A stretch of 64,000 nucleotides of DNA from Bifidobacterium saimiriisciurei (GTDB lineage: Bacteria; Actinomycetota; Actinomycetes; Actinomycetales; Bifidobacteriaceae): contig NZ_WHZU01000008.1 in assembly GCF_010667655.1 (NCBI RefSeq), positions 62,001 to 126,000 on the forward strand. Reading direction: 5' to 3'. The notes under the pieces were generated by a model. It did not search any database and was not told the origin of the DNA. It was given only the letters and a program-made list of their open reading frames with translations. A program made the position numbers and the translations under genes. Of the stretch, positions 47,414 to 54,546 are shown one piece after another; the stretch's first letter is position 1; each line of letters begins with the position of its first letter.

Positions 47414-48637
47414 ATGGTCGCCACGGTCATGGATGTGAAGCAGGATGCAGTCACGGAGTTGGATGCGGCGGCGATGCCGGCCGAAGTCACGAAGCCAAGA
47501 ATGAACGTCACCGTGCAGTCGAATATCGGCGACGGGCCGGCCGAGGCCGCCGCCGACCGCCATCGCTATGACGCGGCGGCGCTCAGGGAACTCACCAGCA
47601 GGATCGCCCAGGGCTACGGGCTGAGCGAACACGACGGCGACATCGTGGCCGATGTGCTTTCGTTCGCCGACACCCACGGCATCGACTCGCATGGCCTGCA
47701 GCGCTTCCAGCTCTACGATGCCCAGATGGGCAACAAGATCGACCCGACCGCCGAGGCCGAGGTCGTCGTCGATACGCCGGTGAGCACGGTCATCGACGGT
47801 CATCGGCGCATGGGCCAGGTCACCGGCCGTCAGGCGATGGACATGACCATCGCCAAGGCAAAGAAGACCGGCATGGCCATCGCCGCCGTCCGCCACTCCT
47901 GCCATTACGGCGCCGCCGGATACTACGCCAACCTCGCCGCCGAGCAGGGGCTCATCGGATTCTCGGTCACGAACACCGAGCCGGCCGTCTACCCGCTGTA
48001 CGCCAATGATGTGTGGCTGGGCACCAACCCCATCGCCTGCGCGATACCGACGAAACCGCACACGTTCTTCTTCGACGCCAGCACGTCGGTCGTGGCCTAC
48101 GGCAAGGTCGAGCTGTATTCCAAGCAGCGCAAGGACACCCCGGCCGCATGGGTCGTCGATCCGAACAACGAGCCGATCTACGACTCCACGGACGCCCTCG
48201 GCCGACTCATGCGATACGACAACGAGGCCGGTCTGCTCGCCACCGGCGGCAACAGCGAATACACGGGCGGCCACAAGGGCTACGGATTCTCGGTGCTTGT
48301 GGAGTTCTTCTCCGGCATCGTCTCGCAGGGCGCCACCACCGACCGCACCGCAGTCGGCGATCCGGTCGAAGGCATCAGCCACGGATTCATGGCCATCGAC
48401 CCGCGGATCTTCGGTGACGCCGACACCATCCTCAGGAACTTCTCCGACTACCTCGACGAGATCCGCAATCTGCACGCCGTGCCCGGCAAACGCATCTACG
48501 TGCACGGCGACAAGGAGGCCGAGGCATACGAGGACCGCATCGCCAACGGAGTGCCGCTGTACCGCAAGACCGTCGAGGAACTGCGCGGCATCTGCGACAA
48601 GCTCGGCATCTCCTACGTCGGCGTGCTCGACCACTGA
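47414..48637 (+). CDS. Ldh-family (malate/L-lactate/ureidoglycolate) NAD(P)-dependent oxidoreductase
   Basis: A 407-residue member of the Ldh_2 family, which is unrelated to classical lactate and malate dehydrogenases. Signature blocks are DTHGIDSHGLQRF (with the catalytic His), VRHSCHYGAAGYYANLAAEQGLIGFSVTNT and GGHKGYGFSVLVE. The N-terminal ~50 residues are an extra segment. Members oxidise 2-hydroxy acids or reduce 2-oxo acids; the substrate is not evident. AAGGAGG fixes ATG 47414. It is flanked by a GntP permease and a GntR regulator, and a perfect palindrome lies in its promoter region. Confidence 0.88.
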   Translation: MVATVMDVKQDAVTELDAAAMPAEVTKPRMNVTVQSNIGDGPAEAAADRHRYDAAALRELTSRIAQGYGLSEHDGDIVADVLSFADTHGIDSHGLQRFQLYDAQMGNKIDPTAEAEVVVDTPVSTVIDGHRRMGQVTGRQAMDMTIAKAKKTGMAIAAVRHSCHYGAAGYYANLAAEQGLIGFSVTNTEPAVYPLYANDVWLGTNPIACAIPTKPHTFFFDASTSVVAYGKVELYSKQRKDTPAAWVVDPNNEPIYDSTDALGRLMRYDNEAGLLATGGNSEYTGGHKGYGFSVLVEFFSGIVSQGATTDRTAVGDPVEGISHGFMAIDPRIFGDADTILRNFSDYLDEIRNLHAVPGKRIYVHGDKEAEAYEDRIANGVPLYRKTVEELRGICDKLGISYVGVLDH

Positions 48638-48721
48638 GCCACCGACCACTGAGCCGACCGGGTTCGGAATGGCGGTCCGTATACTGGGAAGCCGAAATCT
48701 TCCTCGGATAAAGGTGGCGGC

Positions 48722-49378
48722 ATGCTAAGCAAACGAGATCAGGCGTATCGGTATCTGCGCGAACAGATCGTGTCGTGCCGTATCAAGCCGGGCGATCCCC
48801 TTGATGAAAAGCAGGCCGCCGAGAAGCTGGGATTCAGCCGCATGCCGGTGCGCGAGGCCGTGAACAAGCTGGCCGAAGAACATCTGGTCACCGTGTTCCC
48901 CTCGCGCGGCGTCATCGTCAGTCCGATCTCGTCGTCCGACTATCAGGAGATGCTCGACATCCGGTCGCTTATCGAACCGTATCTGCTGCATCGCGCCTGG
49001 CCGGCGGTGGCCGCCGGTGATCTCCGGGAGTTCCGTGCGGTGATGACGGAACGGCTTGATAATCCGGAATTGGAGACTGACTCCCCCGACGACGACTTCG
49101 ACTACCGTTTCCATATGTATTTCGCCGAGCGTTCCGGCAGCCGTTATCTCATTTCGCTGATGAACATGATAATGACGCAGAGCCAGCGCATCCGCTTCTT
49201 CTCCGCGGTGGCGCCGCAGCGTACGCTCGACTCGTATCGCGAGCATGTGGCGATCATCGACGCCGTGCTCGCCGGTGACGAGGCCGCTGCGGCCGCGGCC
49301 ATCCGCGAGCACCTGGACAATACTCGCGAAGGATATCTGCGCATCTCGCGCGCCCGTGAGGACTTCTTCCGCTCGTAG
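48722..49378 (+). CDS. GntR-family transcriptional regulator (FCD domain)
   Basis: A 218-residue regulator. The winged helix-turn-helix occupies residues ~5-65 (DEKQAAEKLGFSRMPVREAVNKL with VFPSRGVIV), followed by an all-helical FCD ligand domain with EMLDIRSLIEPYLL and the His-containing metal/ligand positions in FHMYF and REHVAIIDAVLAGD. FadR/FCD regulators usually respond to small carboxylic acids, which fits the neighbouring permease and hydroxy-acid dehydrogenase. AAAGGTGG before ATG 48722 supports the start. Confidence 0.92.
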   Translation: MLSKRDQAYRYLREQIVSCRIKPGDPLDEKQAAEKLGFSRMPVREAVNKLAEEHLVTVFPSRGVIVSPISSSDYQEMLDIRSLIEPYLLHRAWPAVAAGDLREFRAVMTERLDNPELETDSPDDDFDYRFHMYFAERSGSRYLISLMNMIMTQSQRIRFFSAVAPQRTLDSYREHVAIIDAVLAGDEAAAAAAIREHLDNTREGYLRISRAREDFFRS

Positions 49379-49516
49379 GCCGGCCTTTGCCGATCGTAGG
49401 CCGCGGTGTTCATTCGCGGGCCTGCCGTGCCGGAGCATACGCGAGACGGGCGTTCGGTCGTAATGGGCGACGTAATAGACTGATGCCGTTTATGTCGTTC
49501 GGAACGGGAGAAGACG

Positions 49517-50218
49517 ATGACCTATATGCAGGCGTTGCTGGGATTCGCGCTGGTGGCGGGGTCGATGGCCCTGGTGCCGGGGCTTGACATGATGATGGTG
49601 CTGCACGAGACCATCAATACCTCGCGGCGCCGTGGCATCGCCGCCGCGTGGGGCATATCGTTCGGTGTGCTGGTATGGGCGGTCGCCGCCGCCGTCGGCC
49701 TGGCGGCGCTCATCAACGCGTTCCCCATGGCTTATGACGCGATTCGTGTGGTGGGCGGACTGTACCTGTTCTATCTGGCGTTCAGCATGGCGCGTAAGAA
49801 GAAATCGAACGCCGATGACATGACCGTCAAGGAGGTCGACACCGACGCCGGCCGTCAAACGAATGTTTCACGTGAAACGTCATTGCGCGAGTCGCCGACG
49901 TTCGGCGACTGCGCGCAGTCGTTCTTCCGCGGCTTCCTCACCGACTTCTTCAATCCGAAGATCGGTGTGTTCTATATCGCCATCATCCCCCAGTTCCTGG
50001 TGCCGGGCGTCGGCAACCTGCAGATGGGAGTCTCCCTCGGCCTCATCCATTTCGTCGAAAGCATCCTGGTGCTCACGACCGTGTCCTATGCCGCCGCGTT
50101 CTTTGCCGGTCGGCTGCGCAACGAACGGTCGCAGCGCATCCTCGGCCTGATTTCCGGCGCCATCATGGCGGTGCTCGGCGGAGTGACCATCGCCGATGTG
50201 GTGAAGAGCAGGCTCTAG
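49517..50218 (+). CDS. LysE/RhtB-family amino acid exporter
   Basis: A 233-residue membrane protein with about six helices. The family start (YMQALLGFALVAGSMALVPGLDMMMVL) and the NPKIGVFYIAIIPQF segment after the central loop are clear. It should export amino acids or related small molecules. The cytoplasmic loop between helices 3 and 4 (~residues 95-130) is longer than usual and contains the peptide NVSRET, which is the translation of an embedded parS site. GGGAGAAG before ATG 49517 supports the start. Confidence 0.88.
   Translation: MTYMQALLGFALVAGSMALVPGLDMMMVLHETINTSRRRGIAAAWGISFGVLVWAVAAAVGLAALINAFPMAYDAIRVVGGLYLFYLAFSMARKKKSNADDMTVKEVDTDAGRQTNVSRETSLRESPTFGDCAQSFFRGFLTDFFNPKIGVFYIAIIPQFLVPGVGNLQMGVSLGLIHFVESILVLTTVSYAAAFFAGRLRNERSQRILGLISGAIMAVLGGVTIADVVKSRL
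49864..49879. promoter_or_regulatory. parS site inside the LysE-family gene
   Basis: TGTTTCACGTGAAACG, 15 of 16 bases of the parS consensus with the full 14-base core, in the loop-coding part of the exporter gene and 22 kb from parAB. Confidence 0.88.
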
Positions 50219-50294
50219 TCGACGTCGGCTCGATACCGGCGGCGATGCCATTTCGAATCGATATGTGTTAGTCCAATACGTCAACACATAACAA

Positions 50295-50327
50295 GACGGC
50301 TCGGAGAAAAACCTCCGAGCCGTCTTT
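50295..50327. terminator. Terminator between the LysE-family gene and cdd (convergent)
   Basis: Perfect 12-base stem GACGGCTCGGAG (50295-50306) with 50313-50324, A-rich loop, then TTTC. Confidence 0.85.
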
Positions 50328-50380
50328 CATATGGCACGTATGTGGTGTGCGTCATGGCGTCGGCATCACGCGGCGTGATC

Positions 50381-50830
50381 TCACTTGCCGCCGAATGCAC
50401 CGCCGAAGGGGTCGTCGGTGTCGAAGACCGGCTTCTCGGTGAGCGGATACAGTTCGTCAAGCGTGTAGGACTTGTATTCGGTCGGGCTCTTGGCGAGAAT
50501 GATCTCGAAGTCTCGTTCGCAGAATTCGCAGAGGAATTCTCGACACATGCCACACGGCGAGCAGAACGACGTCAGCGGTCCCTTCGCTCCCCCGACCACC
50601 GCGATTCGGGTGAACTCGTGATGGCCTTCGGAAACGGCCTTGGCGCAGGCGGTGCGCTCGGCGCAGATGGTCGGCGCGAAGCCCATGTTCTCGATGTTGC
50701 AGCCGGTGTATACCGTGCCGTCGGTCGCCTCAAGCGCGGCGCCTACGCAGAAGTGCGAATACGGCGAATAGGAACCTTCGCGTGCCTCGATGGCCTTGGT
50801 GATGAGTTCCTCGGTGGAAATCGTGCTCAT
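50381..50830 (-). CDS. cdd: Cytidine deaminase
   Basis: A 149-residue zinc enzyme converting cytidine and deoxycytidine to uridine forms in pyrimidine salvage. Zinc ligands are Cys56 in TICAERTA (with catalytic Glu58) and Cys93/Cys96 in SPCGMCREF; NIENMGF is the substrate loop. All three ligands being Cys makes it the small homotetrameric type. A Gly/Phe-rich tail extends past the usual end. AGGAG before ATG 50830 supports the start. A parS site lies just upstream. Confidence 0.95.
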   Translation of the reverse strand: MSTISTEELITKAIEAREGSYSPYSHFCVGAALEATDGTVYTGCNIENMGFAPTICAERTACAKAVSEGHHEFTRIAVVGGAKGPLTSFCSPCGMCREFLCEFCERDFEIILAKSPTEYKSYTLDELYPLTEKPVFDTDDPFGGAFGGK

Positions 50831-50875
50831 GTCATGCTCCTTTGCGGATTCGTTGCGGTGCCGCCGCGCATGCGA

Positions 50876-50891
50876 TGTTTCACGTGAAACA
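50876..50891. promoter_or_regulatory. parS site upstream of cdd
   Basis: Exact TGTTTCACGTGAAACA, extended to a 20-base palindrome (50874-50893), 46 bases upstream of the cdd start and about 1 kb from the parS in the LysE-family gene. Confidence 0.94.
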
Positions 50892-51065
50892 TCGTTGATA
50901 TGCTGCGGCAGGGCCGCGATGGCCGAATCATATGGTCATCGCCGATTCATGCCCATTGTAGGTGGCGTGAGCTTTTGTGAAACGCTGCTCCTGCGCAAAC
51001 TGAACAAAATTGCAGTGCGATTCCACCATGTCATGAACGGAAATGACCTTCGCGACAGGAGGTCT

Positions 51066-51686
51066 CTACCGGTATCCCTCCCACATCGGCAGCGGGAACA
51101 GCACATCCTCGCAGCGGGCCCACATCTTCTCGAAGTCCTGGCCGGGGGTGCGCAGCCAGCGAAGCTGGGCGCCATCCATCATGCTGAATCCGGCCAGCAG
51201 CACCTCCGCCGGATCGACGCCGTCGGGAACCGCCCACTGGATGTTCAGCGCCTGCTCCACCCCATCGCGCTCGCGCTGCGCGAAGTAGTCGTGCGCCGGA
51301 TGATTCGGGTCCAGCGCCTCCGCGCTCAGCGTGGAGAACATATGCACCAGCTTCGGTCGACGGACGTTAATGGCCACGTTCTCCCGGAACATCTCGGCGA
51401 GCAGCGGTCGCGGCCTCGAGGCGCACGAGCGCAGCAGTTCGTTGGTCTCCTGGTCGTACATATCCGCCAGCACCATCTTCAGCAGGCCCTCCTTGCTGCC
51501 GACATAATGCAGCACGCCGGCCTTGGTCAGGTCGACCTCGGTCGCGATCTTCTGGATGGAGGTGCCGTAATAGCCCAACGTGCCGAAGTACTCGATGGCC
51601 GCGTCAAGAATCCGTTCGCGTCGTTCCGGGTCGCGAACGGAACCGCGTGAACGCGTGCCGCGTGTGGTTCGAGTGGTTGTGGCCAT
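51066..51686 (-). CDS. TetR-family transcriptional regulator
   Basis: A 206-residue repressor. The helix-turn-helix is TSIQKIATEVDLTKAGVLHYVGSKEGLL at about residues 43-70; the rest is an all-helical ligand domain. It is divergent from the GH3 beta-glycosidase gene, and two similar palindromic sites lie between them, so it probably represses both and is relieved by a sugar or aglycone ligand. ATG 51686 or the ATG 12 bases upstream could be the start; GGGAAGG lies just before both. Confidence 0.9.
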   Translation of the reverse strand: MATTTRTTRGTRSRGSVRDPERRERILDAAIEYFGTLGYYGTSIQKIATEVDLTKAGVLHYVGSKEGLLKMVLADMYDQETNELLRSCASRPRPLLAEMFRENVAINVRRPKLVHMFSTLSAEALDPNHPAHDYFAQRERDGVEQALNIQWAVPDGVDPAEVLLAGFSMMDGAQLRWLRTPGQDFEKMWARCEDVLFPLPMWEGYR

Positions 51687-51760
51687 GATGTCTCTCATCC
51701 TTCCCTAGCGCTTCTCGTCCTGGGCCTTGCCGTAGGCGTCATCTCATCCATCATAGTCAA

Positions 51761-51877
51761 TACCGTCCGGTCGGTAGGCGTTGGGTCGGGTTTGCGATCC
51801 TTGGTATTCGAACGATATTCGACACCTGTGTGTGTCGGGCCAAAAGTGGTGGTATGTTATTTACCAACCGGTCGGTT
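51761..51877. promoter_or_regulatory. Two TetR-type operators in the tetR-GH3 divergent region
   Basis: TACCGTCCGGTCGGTA (51761-51776) and TACCAACCGGTCGGTT (51862-51877) share TACC..CCGGTCGGT. The second directly follows TATGTTAT (51853-51860), a possible -10 of the GH3 gene; the first lies on the tetR side. Confidence 0.7.
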
Positions 51878-52012
51878 GTGATTTCGTCGATGAACATCAC
51901 ATCCGCTCGCAACATCGTCATCCAGCCAATACGAACACGACCATGACGTGGGGCACGGAAGCCCCTGCCGTACGGAACGAACCGCGGCGGCGACGTCGGA
52001 AAGCGAGAACCA

Positions 52013-54310
52013 ATGAGCGAGAACACCAGCGCCGCAGCCCCTGGCACTTCCACGACCGGCGCCGCGAAGCCCTCCTACCCCAGCGTGAGGGACCTCACCG
52101 TCGAGGAGAAGGCCAGCCTCACCTCGGGCGGCGACGCCTGGCATCTGCAGGGCGTCGAGGCCAAGGGCATCCCCGGCTACATGATCACCGACGGCCCGCA
52201 CGGCCTGCGCAAATCCCTCGCCACCGACACCGGCGACACCAACCTCGACGACTCCGTGCCCGCCACCTGCTTCCCGCCCGCCGCCGGCCTCGCCAGCTCG
52301 TGGAACCCGGCGCTGGCCGTCAGGGTCGGCGAGGCCATGGGCGAGGAATGCGTGCAGGAGAAGGTGGCCGTCATCCTCGGCCCCGGCGTGAACATCAAGC
52401 GCAACCCGCTCGGAGGCCGCTGCTTCGAATACTGGTCGGAGGACCCGTACCTGGCCGGCCACGAGGCCGTCGGCATCGTCGAGGGCGTGCAGTCCAAGGG
52501 CGTGGGCACCTCGCTCAAGCATTTCGCCGCCAACAACCAGGAGACCGACCGTCTGCGCATCTCCGCGCGCATCTCGCCGCGCGCCCTGCGTGAGATCTAC
52601 TTCCCCGCGTTCGAGCACATCGTCAGGACCGCGCAGCCGTGGACCATCATGTGCTCCTACAACCAGATCAACGGCGTGCATTCCGCACAGAACCGCTGGC
52701 TGCTCACCGACGTGCTGCGCGACGAATGGGGCTTCAAGGGCATCGTGATGAGCGACTGGGGCGCCGACCACGACCGCGTGGCCTCGCTCAACGCCGGACT
52801 CAACCTCGAAATGCCGCCGAGCTTCACCGACGACGAGATCGTCTATGCCGCCCGCGACGGCCGTATCCAGCCCGCCCAGCTCGACCGCATGGCACAGGGC
52901 ATGATCGACCTCGTCAACAAGGCCCGCCCGGCCATGAGCCAGAACGACTACCGCTACGACGTCGACGCCCACGACGAGGTCGCCCATCAGGCCGCCGTCG
53001 AATCCATCGTCATGCTCAAGAACGACGGCGCCATCCTCCCCCTCGCCGCCGACGCCAAGGTCGCCGTGATCGGCGAATTCGCCCGCACCCCGCGCTATCA
53101 GGGCGGCGGCTCCTCGCACATCACCCCCACGAAGATGACCGGCTTCCTCGATACCCTCGCGCAGCGCGGCATCGACGCCACCTTCGCGCCCGGCTTCACC
53201 TTCGCCGACGAGCCGCAGGACCAGGCCCTCACCGACGAGGCCGTGGCCGCCGCGAAGTCCAACGACGTCGTGCTGCTGTTCCTCGGCCTGCCCGAGGCGG
53301 CCGAGTCCGAAGGCTTCGACCGCGAATCGCTCGACATCCCCGCCAAGCAGGTCGCCCTGCTCGAGGCCGTGGCCGCCGCCAACGAGAACGTCGTCGTGGT
53401 CCTGTCCAACGGCTCCGTCGTCTCCATCGCCCCGTGGCGCGACCACGCCAAGGGCATCCTCGAATCGTGGCTGCTCGGCCAGGCCGGAGGCCCCGCGCTC
53501 GCCGACGTCATCTTCGGCGAGCAGAGCCCGTCCGGCAAGCTCGCCCAGTCCATTCCGATGGACATCAACGACGACCCGAGCATGATGAACTGGCCGGGCG
53601 AGGAAGGCCACGTCGACTACGGCGAAGGCGTGTTCGTCGGCTACCGCTACTACGACACCTACGACAAGCCGGTCGCCTACCCGTTCGGCTACGGACTGAG
53701 CTACGCCACGTTCGCGCTCGCCGACGTCGCCGTGACGAAGTCCGGCGCAAACACTGCCCATGTTTCCGCCACCGTGACCAACACGTCCGACGTCGACGGC
53801 GCCGAGGTCGTGCAGGTGTACGTCGCGCCCGGCAAGGCCGAGGTCGCCCGTCCCCGCCACGAGCTCAAGGGATTCGAGAAGGTGTTCCTCAAGGCCGGCG
53901 AATCCACGACCGTCGAGTTCGACCTCGACGAGCGCGCCTTCGCCTACTGGTCCGAGACGTTCGACGACTGGCACGTCGAAGCCGGTGAATACACGGTCGA
54001 GGTCGGCGTCAGCTCGCGCGACGTCGCCGCCTCCGGCGTCGTCGCGCTCGACGGCGACGGCAAGGCGAAGCCGCTGACCGAATGGTCCACGTACGGCGAA
54101 TGGCAGGACGATCCCGTCGGCGCGAGGATCGTCGCCGACATGGAGTCGCGCGGCAGGGCCGGCACGCTCCCCCAGCTGCCCGACACCGACATCGTGCGCG
54201 TCTTCCTCAAGACGCTGCCCATCAACTCGATGCCGATGATCAAGAGCGACGGCGGCAAGGAGCTCACCGCCTTCCTGCTCGACGAATACGCCAGGGCGAC
54301 GGCGAAGTAG
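52013..54310 (+). CDS. GH3 family glycoside hydrolase (beta-glucosidase/xylosidase type)
   Basis: A 765-residue cytoplasmic enzyme without a signal peptide. The GH3 barrel contains ITDGPHGLR, GPGVNIKRNPLGGRCFEYWSEDP and KHFAANNQE (substrate-binding Lys-His); Asp248 of VMSDWGA is the nucleophile. The second alpha/beta domain (~330-560) and a fibronectin III-like C-terminal domain (GAEVVQVYVAP) complete the usual three-domain form. It removes terminal beta-linked sugars from plant glycosides; glucose is the likeliest but not proven. It is divergent from the TetR gene and followed by a hairpin and a second GH3 gene. The start follows GGAAAGCGAG. Confidence 0.9.
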   Translation: MSENTSAAAPGTSTTGAAKPSYPSVRDLTVEEKASLTSGGDAWHLQGVEAKGIPGYMITDGPHGLRKSLATDTGDTNLDDSVPATCFPPAAGLASSWNPALAVRVGEAMGEECVQEKVAVILGPGVNIKRNPLGGRCFEYWSEDPYLAGHEAVGIVEGVQSKGVGTSLKHFAANNQETDRLRISARISPRALREIYFPAFEHIVRTAQPWTIMCSYNQINGVHSAQNRWLLTDVLRDEWGFKGIVMSDWGADHDRVASLNAGLNLEMPPSFTDDEIVYAARDGRIQPAQLDRMAQGMIDLVNKARPAMSQNDYRYDVDAHDEVAHQAAVESIVMLKNDGAILPLAADAKVAVIGEFARTPRYQGGGSSHITPTKMTGFLDTLAQRGIDATFAPGFTFADEPQDQALTDEAVAAAKSNDVVLLFLGLPEAAESEGFDRESLDIPAKQVALLEAVAAANENVVVVLSNGSVVSIAPWRDHAKGILESWLLGQAGGPALADVIFGEQSPSGKLAQSIPMDINDDPSMMNWPGEEGHVDYGEGVFVGYRYYDTYDKPVAYPFGYGLSYATFALADVAVTKSGANTAHVSATVTNTSDVDGAEVVQVYVAPGKAEVARPRHELKGFEKVFLKAGESTTVEFDLDERAFAYWSETFDDWHVEAGEYTVEVGVSSRDVAASGVVALDGDGKAKPLTEWSTYGEWQDDPVGARIVADMESRGRAGTLPQLPDTDIVRVFLKTLPINSMPMIKSDGGKELTAFLLDEYARATAK

Positions 54311-54330
54311 CCGATATCGGCGAAGTCATC

Positions 54331-54394
54331 ATCCAACCCCCTCGGTTTCGCGGCCGCGCATCGCGCGGACGACGCGAAACATCGGGGGTTGGAT
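54331..54394 (+). terminator. Hairpin between the two GH3 genes
   Basis: ATCCAACCCCC...TTTCGCG (54331-54352) pairs with CGCGAAA...GGGGGTTGGAT (54373-54394), with a short internal mismatch and GC-rich loop; it starts 20 bases after the stop. A weak T run only. Confidence 0.65.
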
Positions 54395-54546
54395 TACTGT
54401 ATTCAGGAGGGTATCGGCGCTCGGACAGGTTGCGTCCAGCAATATGGGCGACAATCGACGTCGGCCGGACGGCGTATGACGTCGGACGATGGGCGGAACG
54501 ACGTGCGGCGACAACGACAGATGACAGACGAGGAAAGGCGAACGGC

